Assembly (NCBI GenBank): GCA_009842205.1
Contig: VYFX01000011.1
Span: 62,001 to 126,000, forward strand
Direction: 5' to 3'
DNA: 64,000 bases
Source: Paracoccaceae bacterium
Lineage (GTDB): Bacteria > Pseudomonadota > Alphaproteobacteria > Rhodobacterales > Rhodobacteraceae
A program made the position numbers and the translations under genes. Positions 7,266 through 16,728 of this stretch are shown here, piece after piece (the first letter of the stretch is position 1; each line of letters opens with the position of its first letter). The notes beneath the pieces were generated by a model. That model did no database searches. It saw only the letters and a list, made by a program, of their open reading frames with translations, and had not been told where the DNA came from.

Positions 7266-9731
7266 ATGGGCACTAATACTCTTTCGTTAAAATCCACTCC
7301 CCGATCAGGGGCCTCCACCAGGACGGTAAACAAGGACATTGTTTTCACCCGTGGTGGTAAAAAACAACAGGAAGTCGTGGTTGTACCCTCGCAAGGTGGT
7401 ATAGCAAGAAAACCCGCAGCCGTACAGCCACCTCCCCAACGTAGGGGGCCTACCCAGACAAAGGAAACCCAATCACCCTCTGTTTCGAAAGTGATTACCG
7501 ATGAAGAGGATCTAAGACGTCGTGCCGAAGCTATCCAGAAGGCACGAGTTAAAGATGAAGCTGAAAAAGAATCCAAGGCCAAACAGCAACAGCAGCTTGA
7601 AGAAGAAAGAGAAAGAAGGGCACAGGCTCTTCGTGAACATCGGCAAAGGGAAAAGGATCGCCAGGAAGAGTTAGAGTTACAGCGCAAACTCGAAGAAGAG
7701 AGGTTATTGGAAGAAAAGAAAAAGGCTCAACAGGGAAAAACGATTGATGAAGAACCAAAGCAGGTTCCGGAAGCAAGAAAGAGACGAAAGGTCAAGGAAA
7801 AAGGCCCCGAGGAAGAAAGGGGCCGAAGTTCTGAAAAAAGACGAGCGACCAAGGTAACTGTTAAAACTGCACTTGATATTGAGGAGGATCAATTACGTTC
7901 CGAGGCACAGTTCAGACGCAGGGAGGAAAGAAGGAAACGCAAGGCCCAACCTGTTGAAATTGTCCGGGAGAAAATAGTCAGGGAGGTTCAATTACCTGAA
8001 AACATAATGGTTCAGGAACTTGCCAACCGAATGACACAAAGGGTTTCGGATGTCATCAAGTCACTTATGAAACTAGGTGTTATGGCAACTCAAAACCAGA
8101 CCATTGATGCTGATACTGCCGAGTTGATTATCGAGGAATTTGGACACAAGGTGGTTCGGGTCTCCGATGCTGATGTTGAGGATGCAATTGATGCCATCGA
8201 GGATGATCCAAAGGATCTTCAATCAAGAAATCCTGTGGTTACGATTATGGGGCATGTTGACCATGGCAAGACCACACTTCTGGATACCATTAGAAAGGCT
8301 AGTGTGGCTTCGGGAGAGGATGGAGGCATTACCCAGCATATTGGAGCCTATCAAGTCAAAACCGATGATGGCGAAACAATTACCTTCCTGGATACACCAG
8401 GTCATGCCGCCTTCACCTCCATGCGTGAAAGGGGAGCAAATGTAACTGATATCGTGGTTCTGGTTGTGGCTGCCGATGATTCTGTCATGCCGCAAACAAT
8501 TGAAGCAATCAATCACGCCAAGGCAGCTGATGCCCCTTTGATCGTAGCAATCAACAAGTGTGATCTGCCCAATGCCAATCCCGATAATGTTCGGAATGAG
8601 CTCCTGCAACATGGGGTCGTGGTCGAAAGCCATTCGGGGGAAGTTTTGGACGTAGAGATTTCAGCCACCAAAGGTGATGGCATCAACGATCTTCTCAAGG
8701 CGATTTCTCTTCAGGCCGAACTCATGGAATTACAGGCCAATCCCAATCGACCCGCTTCAGGTACGGTAATTGAAGCCAAACTTGATGTTGGGAGAGGGCC
8801 GGTTGCCACAGTACTGATTCAAAAGGGAACCCTGCAAAGGGGTGATATTTTTGTCGTTGGTGAACAATGGGGTAAAGTCAGGGCCCTGATAAGCGACCAG
8901 GACAAAAGGATCAATTCGGCAGGTCCATCCGTACCTGTGGAAGTGTTGGGTCTGAATGGAACCCCACAAGCCGGTGATACACTCAATGTTGTTGAAAACG
9001 AGTCACAAGCGAGAGAAATTTCTGAATACCGAAGAAGTACGAGCCGCAACATTATTTCCTCAGCAGGTGCAGTACTTAGCTTGGAAAGCCTGATGAATCT
9101 GGGTGAAAACAAACCCACCAAGGATTTGCAACTTGTTGTGAAGGCTGATGTGCAAGGTTCAGCGGAGGCCATAAATCAGGCAGTCACCAAGATCGGAAAC
9201 GAAGAGGTTCAGATTAGGGTTCTGCACTTCGGGGTTGGCGCGATAACGGAAACGGATGTGTCCCTGGCCAGTTCTTCAGGTGCCCACATTATAGGATTTA
9301 ATGTCCGAGCCACACCTTCGGCACGCAGCATGGCTGCCCAGAAGGGTATTGAATTGCGGTACTATTCGATAATTTATCGTCTGGTTGATGATGTCAAGGC
9401 TCTAGCCTCCGGTCTGCTTGATGTACATATCAAGGAGAATTTTCTTGGCAACGCGGAAATTCTTGAGACATTCAAGATCACCGGAGTTGGCATGGTTGCA
9501 GGATGCAAGGTAACTGAAGGTATTGTCAGAAGGTCTTCCGGGGTTCGTTTGCTCAGGGACAATGTGGTTATCCATGAAGGTAAGCTCAAAACCCTCAAAC
9601 GGTTCCAAAACGAGGTTGACGAGGTTCAAACCGGTCTGGAATGTGGTATGGCATTCGAGAATTATTCCAACCTCAAACAGGGCGATTACATAGAAGTTTT
9701 TGAGCAGGAAGAAATCCAGCAAACGCTCTGA
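7266..9731 (+). CDS. infB: Translation initiation factor IF-2
   Basis: This is an 821-residue IF-2 that delivers initiator tRNA to the 30S subunit. A long charged, low-complexity N-terminal region (about 60-240, rich in Glu, Arg, Lys and Gln) precedes the conserved IF2N-like segment ([20 protein letters not shown]) and the G domain: G1 [10 protein letters not shown]3 [10 protein letters not shown]4 NKCDLP. Domains II, III and IV follow to the C-terminus ([20 protein letters not shown]). It has a normal alphaproteobacterial length. Unlike the usual infB-rbfA-truB order, rbfA and truB are not downstream; they lie about 25 kb away on the other strand. Confidence 0.97.
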   Translation: MGTNTLSLKSTPRSGASTRTVNKDIVFTRGGKKQQEVVVVPSQGGIARKPAAVQPPPQRRGPTQTKETQSPSVSKVITDEEDLRRRAEAIQKARVKDEAEKESKAKQQQQLEEERERRAQALREHRQREKDRQEELELQRKLEEERLLEEKKKAQQGKTIDEEPKQVPEARKRRKVKEKGPEEERGRSSEKRRATKVTVKTALDIEEDQLRSEAQFRRREERRKRKAQPVEIVREKIVREVQLPENIMVQELANRMTQRVSDVIKSLMKLGVMATQNQTIDADTAELIIEEFGHKVVRVSDADVEDAIDAIEDDPKDLQSRNPVVTIMGHVDHGKTTLLDTIRKASVASGEDGGITQHIGAYQVKTDDGETITFLDTPGHAAFTSMRERGANVTDIVVLVVAADDSVMPQTIEAINHAKAADAPLIVAINKCDLPNANPDNVRNELLQHGVVVESHSGEVLDVEISATKGDGINDLLKAISLQAELMELQANPNRPASGTVIEAKLDVGRGPVATVLIQKGTLQRGDIFVVGEQWGKVRALISDQDKRINSAGPSVPVEVLGLNGTPQAGDTLNVVENESQAREISEYRRSTSRNIISSAGAVLSLESLMNLGENKPTKDLQLVVKADVQGSAEAINQAVTKIGNEEVQIRVLHFGVGAITETDVSLASSSGAHIIGFNVRATPSARSMAAQKGIELRYYSIIYRLVDDVKALASGLLDVHIKENFLGNAEILETFKITGVGMVAGCKVTEGIVRRSSGVRLLRDNVVIHEGKLKTLKRFQNEVDEVQTGLECGMAFENYSNLKQGDYIEVFEQEEIQQTL

Positions 9732-9753
9732 CAAAGCAGCTTCCATTTATCGT

Positions 9754-9769
9754 GTACCCTCTCGGGTAC
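9754..9769. terminator. Weak hairpin after infB
   Basis: GTACCC (9754-9759), loop TCTC, GGGTAC (9764-9769): a perfect 6-bp inverted repeat 22 bases after the infB stop. No T-run follows, so it may be a 3'-end or processing hairpin rather than a full intrinsic terminator. Confidence 0.35.
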
Positions 9770-9803
9770 CAATTCATTCACACTTACTACAAGGAATGGC
9801 TTG

Positions 9804-10658
9804 ATGCCAGCGTTACATTGTAAATCAGAGTGGCTCCCCTTGCCGACAGGCCTTGAGGATGGAGTGGAAATCTTTGCCGTCGGGGATGTACACGGTTATT
9901 GCTCTCATCTTCAAACGATGCTTGAAGTGTTTTCCGAAGCAAGGGATTCGCAAAAGCAGTCAATACTGATTTCACTTGGTGATTTGATTGATCGAGGGCC
10001 GGAGTCCATAAGGGCCTTGGATCTCATGCGGAAATCCAAGGATTTTGGATTCACGGAAACACATACACTGATGGGGAATCATGAGCAATTGATGAGACTT
10101 TCCCTCTCGGGCAAGAAAATGACCGAGTTCACAAGGTATATACCTGCCAATGCCCACACGCCAGCTCATGAAATCTGGTCATGGAACGGAGCTGGAAAGA
10201 CGCTTCGGGAATTGGGTCTGAACCCAGAAGACATGTTTTATGGGAGTATCAAGGATTTTGCCCATACCTTGAATGAAGGACTAGGGCCTGAAAGAGTGGC
10301 GTTCCTGGAATCATTATTGAGTCACAAGTTGGTAGGTTCCCTCCTGTTTGTACATGCCGGCATTGATCCCAACCGCAGTATTGAAGAGGCTTTGGCAGAG
10401 CCCTGGGACTGTTTGTATGACAATCATTGGTCCTGGATCAGGGGTGAGTTCCTTTTTTCTCCGTTTAAACGTTCTGACCTGATAGCCGTACATGGACATA
10501 CCTATCCAGGCAGATACAATTCAACCGGATTTGAAGCATCACTGTTCAAGTTTCATGAGGGCAAAATAAATCTGGATGGTGGCAGTTACAATACCGGTAA
10601 AATTGCCGGTGCCCAATTTGCCAAGGAAAAATACAGGATATTTATCGTTTCTGAGTAA
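9804..10658 (+). CDS. PPP-family metallophosphoesterase (ApaH / serine-threonine phosphatase-like)
   Basis: This 284-residue calcineurin-like phosphoesterase has the full metal-binding series: GDVHG (in FAVGDVHGYCSHL), GDLIDRG, and GNHEQL, followed by His-containing VHAGIDP and VHGHTYPG. Such proteins dephosphorylate phosphoproteins or hydrolyse diadenosine polyphosphates; the sequence does not say which. I start at ATG 9804 (AAGGAA seven bases upstream) rather than the adjacent TTG. No secretion signal is seen, so it should be cytosolic. It is convergent with the Smr gene. Confidence 0.88.
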   Translation: MPALHCKSEWLPLPTGLEDGVEIFAVGDVHGYCSHLQTMLEVFSEARDSQKQSILISLGDLIDRGPESIRALDLMRKSKDFGFTETHTLMGNHEQLMRLSLSGKKMTEFTRYIPANAHTPAHEIWSWNGAGKTLRELGLNPEDMFYGSIKDFAHTLNEGLGPERVAFLESLLSHKLVGSLLFVHAGIDPNRSIEEALAEPWDCLYDNHWSWIRGEFLFSPFKRSDLIAVHGHTYPGRYNSTGFEASLFKFHEGKINLDGGSYNTGKIAGAQFAKEKYRIFIVSE

Positions 10659-10695
10659 CCAAGGAATCAGTGATTACACTGAAATTGAAGGTAAG

Positions 10696-11388
10696 TTACC
10701 TGCGTGACCTGTTTCTTTTAAGGTAAATGTAGTATGCACCACTACCTCCATGACATCGGTGGGCTTCCTGAAAATGAAGAATATGTTCGGCTGTGGGCGG
10801 TTTGGATAAAAGGTGTTTGATCAATTGATTGAGGGGACCGAAACCTCGGCGACCATCCATATCCTTACCTTTTCCGGGTATAACCAAAATCAGGCGCTTG
10901 CCTGAATTAAAGGCCTCGGCCACAAACCGTTTGACCTGCCGGGACGCCTCTTCCTTCAGCATGCCATGAAGGTCCAGTTTCATTTCGGGATTGATATGTC
11001 CCGAATTCAGTTTCCTCAGTATTTTCTTGTCGATATTATTTGGACCAGGAACATTAATTTTCAGCTCTGTAAGTCTTGGTTCTACCAGAATTCTTTTCTG
11101 CTGTACAGGCTTGGGGCATGCCATTTCCTCGTTCTGTTGTTCCGTATTTGCCTTGATGGTGCTCAAAGGCAAGTCATTTTCTTTACAGAAAAGATTCCAA
11201 TCGCTTAAATCACTATTGTCAAGATTTTCCACAGGAGTTTCTTTCCTGGGTTTTTGTCTTTTGACCTTACGAGAACCCTGATTTGTCTGGGGATTATCCT
11301 TACTGGAAAATTCGTTTGTTTGACAATACTCTTCCCAAAGTGCCAAGTCCTGATCTGTAAGACCCATGGTGTTGATTTTGTTGTGCAT
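10696..11388 (-). CDS. Smr-domain DNA/RNA-associated protein
   Basis: This 230-residue protein has a C-terminal Smr (small MutS-related) domain: LDLHGMLKEEASRQVKRF, LILVIPGKGKD and a closing AHRCHGGSGAYYIYLKR. The N-terminal 130 residues are charged linker with two similar motifs, DQDLALWEEYCQTNEF and LSDWNLFCKENDLP, a short internal repeat of a 'LxxWxxFCxxN' helix. Smr domains have nicking endonuclease or RNA-binding activity in MutS2 and stand-alone proteins. Next to a Tim44-like gene, as in many alphaproteobacteria, but the mltA gene often found between them is missing. Confidence 0.87.
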   Translation of the reverse strand: MHNKINTMGLTDQDLALWEEYCQTNEFSSKDNPQTNQGSRKVKRQKPRKETPVENLDNSDLSDWNLFCKENDLPLSTIKANTEQQNEEMACPKPVQQKRILVEPRLTELKINVPGPNNIDKKILRKLNSGHINPEMKLDLHGMLKEEASRQVKRFVAEAFNSGKRLILVIPGKGKDMDGRRGFGPLNQLIKHLLSKPPTAEHILHFQEAHRCHGGSGAYYIYLKRNRSRR

Positions 11389-11424
11389 TTTTGGACATCA
11401 CCAGGGTATTGTTAAGGCTAAAAC

Positions 11425-12078
11425 CTAACCGGTCGCAACAAGTATCCAGTTTGGGTCATTCTTGCCCATGATTCTTGAAAAGGTCCACTCATCGTTTTGG
11501 TGAACAGGATTTGACTTGTCACCTTCTACTATATTGCCTTTGGGGTCCTCGACATAGGATATGAGTTCGCTGGAAAATTCTACGGTGATTTCACCGCGAC
11601 CGCTTGCCGGTTCGAACTTGGCATCCTTGATGTGTTTTCCACTTGTTCTTACGAATTGTACCTTGACCATATTATCGGGGTCTCTTTGATCAACACCTTC
11701 CTTGAAGGAATTGAATACTTCAAGAGACAGAAAAGGTTTCAAATCGTCTATCTTGCCTTCACCGAATGAGGTCAGGATCCATTCATAAGCCTTCCCTGCT
11801 CCTTCGACGAATTCCTGCACACTAAAATTCCGTTCATAGGCTTTCATGTTACCCAATGTTTTTGCACATTCCGTATTTGAGCCGACAAGCTTGGCAATTT
11901 CCTCATCAATCTCTTCTTCATCATCAGGCACCACTTTGGAGGATTGGTCTATGGTGACGGATGGATGGACCGGAGGTCTTTGTTCGAATCCTGTTCTAGT
12001 ACCAAGTATTCCACGTAACTTGAAAATTAAAAACAGTGCAATTCCCGCGAGAATTAGAAGCTGCAACATTGGTGACAT
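11425..12078 (-). CDS. Tim44/TimA-like membrane-anchored protein
   Basis: This 217-residue protein has one N-terminal membrane segment (MLQLLILAGIALFLIFKL, residues about 3-20), a Pro/charged linker and a C-terminal Tim44-like domain (about 80-217) with FVEGAGKAYEWILTSFGEG. Bacterial TimA proteins are inner-membrane anchored; the mitochondrial homologue Tim44 tethers Hsp70 to the translocon. I chose ATG 12078 over the upstream TTG (12111) because it makes the membrane segment begin at the N-terminus as in relatives. It is divergent from fxsA, and close to secB, a protein-export neighbourhood. Confidence 0.85.
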   Translation of the reverse strand: MSPMLQLLILAGIALFLIFKLRGILGTRTGFEQRPPVHPSVTIDQSSKVVPDDEEEIDEEIAKLVGSNTECAKTLGNMKAYERNFSVQEFVEGAGKAYEWILTSFGEGKIDDLKPFLSLEVFNSFKEGVDQRDPDNMVKVQFVRTSGKHIKDAKFEPASGRGEITVEFSSELISYVEDPKGNIVEGDKSNPVHQNDEWTFSRIMGKNDPNWILVATG

Positions 12079-12196
12079 TTTGATAACGACCTTTAATTTT
12101 GTTTCGGACAATACATTTGTTGTCTATAGGTATTTAGGTTGAAGCAAGGCTTATGTCCATATTATACAGGCTTTTCAATATGTTTTGGTATATTCC

Positions 12197-12640
12197 ATGA
12201 AATTATTTTTGCTGTTTTTATTCGTTCCCTTGATTGAAATAGCATTGTTCATTCAAGTTGGCGGTTTGATCGGCCTGTTTCCCACCTTGGCAATAATCAT
12301 CATTACTGCATTGCTTGGTGCCGGTTTGGCTCGAACCCAGTTTCCCCTTGTCATTGACAAGATCAGGGATACAGTAAGTCACATCAAGGATCCAATGAAT
12401 CCCATATTACAGGCGATTGCCATATTTGCAGGGGGATTGTTGCTCCTGACACCAGGCTTTTTCACCGATACAATAGGGTTTCTACTGCTTATTCCTCAAA
12501 CTCGGGAATTTCTTGTGAATTTCTTCATAACCCACTTTGCGGGTAACTTTTCATCTCATGCAGAGCACTCGTTCAAGGCAAATTTGGATGAGGATATTAT
12601 TGAAGGGAATTCAACCGAGGTTGAATCCGAAAAAAACTGA
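12197..12640 (+). CDS. fxsA: FxsA-family inner membrane protein
   Basis: This 147-residue membrane protein has three to four hydrophobic segments: residues 2-20 (LFLLFLFVPLIEIALFI), 25-48 and 75-105 (GGLLLLTPGFFTDTIGFLLLIP). PLIEIALF and LLLTPGFFTDTIG are family signatures. In E. coli, FxsA overproduction relieves F-plasmid exclusion of phage T7; its normal role is unknown. Start ATG 12197 matches relatives (MKLFLL); a TTG 12 bases upstream is less likely. The C-terminus is acidic. Convergent with pta. Confidence 0.88.
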   Translation: MKLFLLFLFVPLIEIALFIQVGGLIGLFPTLAIIIITALLGAGLARTQFPLVIDKIRDTVSHIKDPMNPILQAIAIFAGGLLLLTPGFFTDTIGFLLLIPQTREFLVNFFITHFAGNFSSHAEHSFKANLDEDIIEGNSTEVESEKN

Positions 12641-12693
12641 AACTGGCTGCAGAATCAATTATTTTTGAAAGCCAATGGAAGTATTTGTCTGAA

Positions 12694-13698
12694 TCAGGAT
12701 GCCTGAAGCCCTGTAATGGCGATCAGCGATAGGATATCCTCAACCTTGCTTCCTCGTGATAGATCATTGGCAGGCTTGGCCAAACCTTGAAGCACCGGAC
12801 CAACCGCCTTCATTCCACCAATTCTTTCAGCAATTTTATAACCTATGTTTCCTGCTTCCAAATTGGGAAATACAAACACGTTGGGAGGAACATCCAGATT
12901 GAGACCGGGTGCTTTTCTTTTTCTCAGCGCCGGGTCCAGCGCAGCATCAAACTGAAGTTCTTCCTCGATTATCCAATCAGGATAGTTGGCTTTGGCAATC
13001 TGGATGGCTTCACGTACTCTTTGAACTCTTTCGTGGGATCCACTTCCTGCAGTTGAGAATGTGAGAAAGGCAACCTTTGGTTTAATCCCCAGGATTGTTG
13101 AAGCAGAAAGGGCAGCAGTTTCTCCAATTTGAGCCAATTGCAAGGCCGTCGGGTCGATTACCATTGCACAATCAGCAAAAATCACTGGGCCTTGGAAAGG
13201 GTGGTGGGGTTTATCTGCAATCATGATGAAAAAAGAAGAAACGGTATCTACATTTGGCGACCTACCAATGATCTGAAGAGCTGCACGAAGTGTATCAGCT
13301 GTGGTATTGACGGCTCCACCGATGGTCCCATCAGCATGATTCTGCCTGACCATCATGGCAGCAAATCCGAGCGGTTGAAGGATGGTGTTTCTTGCTTCTT
13401 CCTCGGTTATTCCCTTATGCGAACGGATTCTGATCAACTCATCAATATATCCCCCGACCAGAGGAGATGATGCCGGATCAACAATCAAAATATTCGAGAG
13501 GGAAGGTTTTGAATCTGCCATTTTGGAATGAATCCGATCGGCAGATCCAAGAAGCGTGATATCGGCAATACTCTGTTCTGCTGCGAGTATTGCCGCCTGA
13601 ATTATGCGTTGATCTTCCCCTTCAGGGAGTACGATATGGCACCGTTTGGCCCTTGCCTTGGCAAAAACCTCTTCCAGAAAAGGAGAATCGGCAACCAC
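12694..13698 (-). CDS. pta: Phosphate acetyltransferase
   Basis: This 334-residue short-form Pta converts acetyl phosphate plus CoA to acetyl-CoA. Signatures include IVLPEGEDQRIIQAA, GTIGGAVNTTADTLRAAL, FADCAMVIDPTA, FLTFSTAGSGSHERVQRVREA and KKRKAPGSxx-type loop (RKRKAPGLNLD), with the C-terminal VFPNLEAGNIGYKIAERIGG. It lacks the DRTGG regulatory domain of long Pta. It lies 26 bases after xsc on the same strand, the linkage seen in sulfonate-degrading bacteria where Pta takes the acetyl phosphate made by Xsc. Confidence 0.95.
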   Translation of the reverse strand: MVADSPFLEEVFAKARAKRCHIVLPEGEDQRIIQAAILAAEQSIADITLLGSADRIHSKMADSKPSLSNILIVDPASSPLVGGYIDELIRIRSHKGITEEEARNTILQPLGFAAMMVRQNHADGTIGGAVNTTADTLRAALQIIGRSPNVDTVSSFFIMIADKPHHPFQGPVIFADCAMVIDPTALQLAQIGETAALSASTILGIKPKVAFLTFSTAGSGSHERVQRVREAIQIAKANYPDWIIEEELQFDAALDPALRKRKAPGLNLDVPPNVFVFPNLEAGNIGYKIAERIGGMKAVGPVLQGLAKPANDLSRGSKVEDILSLIAITGLQAS

Positions 13699-13724
13699 GG
13701 GTTGTCACCATTCCCTGCTGATGA

Positions 13725-15503
13725 TTATACAGATACCTGCGAACGCATATCGTCAATGGATATACCGGCAACCGTGGTTGGTTTCTTCATGGCATCCCGT
13801 CTGAATGGTTCTCCCAATTCCTGGTTCAGGATTACCTCGATAAAGGTTGTTTCCTTATCTTCCAATTGTACCTTGATTGCTTGATCCAATGCTTGTGAAA
13901 GATCTTCCATGGTCTTAACCTGAACTCCTTTCAAACCACAACCTTCGGCAATTTTGGCATAACTGACCCTGAGATCCAATTCTGTACCGACAAAATTGTC
14001 ATCAAACCACAAGGTTGTATTCCGCTTTTCAGCACCCCACTGGTAATTCCTGAAAATTACCATGGTAATGGGAGGCCAATCACCACGCCCACAGGAAGTC
14101 ATTTCATTCATGGAAATTCCGAAGGCTCCATCACCGGCAAATCCAACCACCGGAGTATCAGGACATCCGATCTTGGCACCAATAATTGCCGGAAAGCCGT
14201 ATCCACAAGGGCCGAACAACCCTGGTGCAAGGTATTTCCTTCCTTTTTCAAAGGTTGGGTAAGCATTGCCAATCGCACAGTTGTTGCCAATATCGGAGGA
14301 TATAATCGCTTCGGTCGGCAGTACCTTCTGAATGGCACGCCAGGCCATCCGCGGACTCATCAATTCGGGATCCTTGTTCCTGGCTCTTTCGTTCCAGGTT
14401 GTTCCCTCATCATCATCTTCATGATCCATTGAGGTAAGTTCCTGAAGCCACCGGGACTTGGTATGAGAAATCTTTTGCCTTCGCTCTTCCCTGTTCTCCT
14501 GGCCGGCAAAATCGGACAAGTTGTCCAACAGTTGTTCTGCCACCTGTTTGGCATCTCCCTGAATACCTACAGTTACCTTTTTGGTCAGTCCGATGCGGTC
14601 AGAATTAATGTCAACCTGTATGATCTTAGCCTTTTCCGGCCAGTAATTCAATCCATAACCCGGAAGGGTTGAAAAGGGATTCAGCCTTGTACCGAGGGCC
14701 AAAACCACATCTGCATTGGAAATGAGTTCCATAGCAGCCTTGGAACCGTTATAGCCCAATGGACCTACGGAAAGGGGATGATCCCCGGGGAATGCATCAT
14801 TGTGTTGATACCCGCAACAAACCGGTGCCAGAAGTTTTTCTGCCAACCTTGCGGAAGCACCTATGGCATCACCGATTACAACACCTGCCCCGTTGAGGAT
14901 AACCGGGAATTTGGCATTCGACAAAAGTCTTGCCGCTTCCTCGATGGCGTTTTTTCCACCTCTTGGTTTTTCAAGCCTGACCGTTTGAGGCAATTCTATA
15001 TCGATTACCTGGGTCCAGAAGTCTCTGGGAACATTTATTTGGGCAGGTGCACATCCTCGCCAGGCCTTTTCGATAACCCGGTTCAAAACTTCTGCCATCC
15101 TGCTGGGGTCCCTGACTTCTTCCTGATAACAAACCATATCTTCGAAAAGTTTCATTTGCTCAATTTCCTGAAAGCCACCCTGACCCATGGTCTTATTGGC
15201 AGCTTGCGGAGTTACGAGCAGGATTGGAGAGTGATTCCAGTAAGCGGTTTTCACGGGGGTTACAAAATTTGTAATACCGGGTCCATTTTGGGCAATCATC
15301 ATTGACATTTTACCCGTAGCACGGGTATATCCATCAGCAGTCATACCAGCATTGCATTCGTGGGCGGCATCCCAGAAAGTGATACCTGCTGCCGGAAACA
15401 GATCTGAAACGGGCATCATGGCAGATCCGATTATTCCGAAAGCATGTTCTATTCCATGCATCTGAAGTACTTTGATAAAGGCTTCTTCAGTTGTCATCTT
15501 CAT
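13725..15503 (-). CDS. xsc: Sulfoacetaldehyde acetyltransferase (ThDP-dependent)
   Basis: This 592-residue enzyme converts sulfoacetaldehyde and phosphate to acetyl phosphate and sulfite, the central step of taurine and other C2-sulfonate breakdown. It has the acetolactate-synthase-type ThDP fold: N-terminal pyrimidine domain (MHGIEHAFGIIGSAMMP, AHECNAGMTADGYTRATGK), central domain, and C-terminal ThDP/Mg motif (GFAGDGAFGISMNEM followed by FRNYQWGAEKRN). The Xsc-typical ITNFVTPVKTAYWNHSP and TMGQGGFQEIEQM segments separate it from acetolactate synthase. ATG 15503 has AGGA 8 bases upstream; a GTG at 15527 is also possible. No sulfonate importer or regulator is adjacent. Confidence 0.95.
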   Translation of the reverse strand: MKMTTEEAFIKVLQMHGIEHAFGIIGSAMMPVSDLFPAAGITFWDAAHECNAGMTADGYTRATGKMSMMIAQNGPGITNFVTPVKTAYWNHSPILLVTPQAANKTMGQGGFQEIEQMKLFEDMVCYQEEVRDPSRMAEVLNRVIEKAWRGCAPAQINVPRDFWTQVIDIELPQTVRLEKPRGGKNAIEEAARLLSNAKFPVILNGAGVVIGDAIGASARLAEKLLAPVCCGYQHNDAFPGDHPLSVGPLGYNGSKAAMELISNADVVLALGTRLNPFSTLPGYGLNYWPEKAKIIQVDINSDRIGLTKKVTVGIQGDAKQVAEQLLDNLSDFAGQENREERRQKISHTKSRWLQELTSMDHEDDDEGTTWNERARNKDPELMSPRMAWRAIQKVLPTEAIISSDIGNNCAIGNAYPTFEKGRKYLAPGLFGPCGYGFPAIIGAKIGCPDTPVVGFAGDGAFGISMNEMTSCGRGDWPPITMVIFRNYQWGAEKRNTTLWFDDNFVGTELDLRVSYAKIAEGCGLKGVQVKTMEDLSQALDQAIKVQLEDKETTFIEVILNQELGEPFRRDAMKKPTTVAGISIDDMRSQVSV

Positions 15504-15674
15504 GAGTTTGTTCCTTTCAACAAACACACTTAATTATAATCGTGTGCGAAATATTACTTTAGGATTCAGTATTTAGTTTGTTCCTTATTGATTACATTAA
15601 ATTTTTCATTCAATTCAATAAATGTTAGACTAAATAATTGAGTTATTTTTGATCAAGGGGGTTAATTTATTCAA

Positions 15675-16160
15675 ATGGCTAGTTCCAACGGTTCCAAACC
15701 TCCGACAGATAATGCTTTTCCAGATATAAAGATAAATGTCCTGGGGCAATTCATAGATGATCTATCCTTTGAGAACATTGCCTTTCAGCAGGGAAGAATG
15801 AACCAGACTGTTGAATCGGAAATTGAGGTTCAGGTTGGAGTCGATGTCAAAAAAACGATTGACCAGATTTACCATGTAGTCATCAGGCTCAAATTGTCGG
15901 CAGTCACAAAAAAGGAAAATGAAGCCCTCTTTATTTTGGAATTGGATTATGTAGGCATGTTCAATGTGCCTGAAACCGATGAAGAAACCCTAAAAATGGT
16001 ATTGATGGTTGAGTGCCCCCGCTTGTTGTTTCCTTTTGTGAGGAGAATTGCTTCAAACCTGACTCAAGATGCTGGTTTCCCACCAGTCAATCTTGATCCC
16101 ATCGATTTCCTGTCACTCTACAGAGGTTCGGCTGTCAGTGAAGATTATGTCCTCAACTGA
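15675..16160 (+). CDS. secB: Protein-export chaperone SecB
   Basis: This 161-residue SecB keeps precursor proteins unfolded and hands them to SecA. Family segments: INVLGQFIDDLSFENI, FILELDYVGMFNV, LMVECPRLLFPFVRRI and GFPPVNLDPIDFLSLY. Length is normal for the tetrameric alphaproteobacterial form. In relatives secB usually sits close to fxsA; here the xsc-pta unit lies between them. The gene is divergent from xsc with about 170 bases of AT-rich intergenic sequence between. Confidence 0.95.
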   Translation: MASSNGSKPPTDNAFPDIKINVLGQFIDDLSFENIAFQQGRMNQTVESEIEVQVGVDVKKTIDQIYHVVIRLKLSAVTKKENEALFILELDYVGMFNVPETDEETLKMVLMVECPRLLFPFVRRIASNLTQDAGFPPVNLDPIDFLSLYRGSAVSEDYVLN

Positions 16161-16222
16161 GGTTTGTATTTTCTGTATTACCTTTCCACAAAAGCATTGA
16201 TAAAAGTATCAGTTTCACTCAT

Positions 16223-16576
16223 TTATTTGGTTCTTTTGTCTCCCCAACGCCATTCCGACTGAACAACCTGCTTTTTTCTTGCTCGCCTTCTTTCCTTACC
16301 TGCAAAACGAGCACGATCTACCGGTCGTATACTAGGATCTGGAAGTAAAGCAGCAAGTTGATCTGTCAATTTCAATGCCTGTATGATTCGTACAAATGAA
16401 TCCAGAGAAACTGGCTTGCCACAAGCCAGCCGTGTTAATGTGCTTCTTGATATTCCAGCTTCTCTTGCAAGATCTTTTTGTGATACGTTTCGGCTAAGAC
16501 GGATCCTGTCTAGGCGTTGGCCAAGTTCCGTGGTAATTGCTTCACAGGAAGCAGTTGAGTATTCACTATAATGCAT
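16223..16576 (-). CDS. XRE-family HTH regulator, HipB-like, without a HipA partner
   Basis: This 117-residue DNA-binding protein has a Cro/C1-type helix-turn-helix at about residues 15-70 (LDRIRLSRNVSQKDLAREAG, SRSTLTRLACGKPVSLDSFV). The tail LLPDPSIRPVDRARFAGKERRRARKK resembles HipB-like antitoxins and their relatives, which normally precede a hipA kinase gene. No hipA is downstream; the next gene on this strand is the convergent secB side, so the regulator is an orphan. I start at ATG 16576 over an adjacent TTG. Two palindromes lie just upstream and could be its own operators. Confidence 0.82.
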   Translation of the reverse strand: MHYSEYSTASCEAITTELGQRLDRIRLSRNVSQKDLAREAGISRSTLTRLACGKPVSLDSFVRIIQALKLTDQLAALLPDPSIRPVDRARFAGKERRRARKKQVVQSEWRWGDKRTK

Positions 16577-16584
16577 CAATTATA

Positions 16585-16596
16585 AATCTATAGATT
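16585..16596. promoter_or_regulatory. 12-bp palindrome upstream of XRE gene (candidate operator)
   Basis: AATCTATAGATT is a perfect 12-bp palindrome 8 bases before the ATG of the XRE regulator. Its position, covering the likely ribosome-binding or promoter region, suits autoregulation by a dimeric HTH protein. Function is inferred. Confidence 0.45.
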
Positions 16597-16632
16597 ATGA
16601 TGTAATTATACAGCATTAATTTCCTTATCAAT

Positions 16633-16659
16633 ATACTTCATGTATCAATCATGGAGTAT
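16633..16659. promoter_or_regulatory. 10-bp imperfect inverted repeat upstream of XRE gene
   Basis: ATACTTCATG (16633-16642), 7-base spacer, CATGGAGTAT (16650-16659): 9 of 10 positions are complementary. It is about 60 bases upstream of the XRE start codon. Either a second operator or the -35 region site; no T-run follows, so not a terminator. Confidence 0.4.
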
Positions 16660-16728
16660 GAATGTTGATGAAATTGCATTAGAACAGAGCAATTAAGAAA
16701 AGTTGGTTCGGGTCTTTTATCCAGCTAC

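Noticed and set aside
14778-15305. 175-residue open frame on the plus strand
   Set aside because: Antisense to xsc; no recognisable protein.
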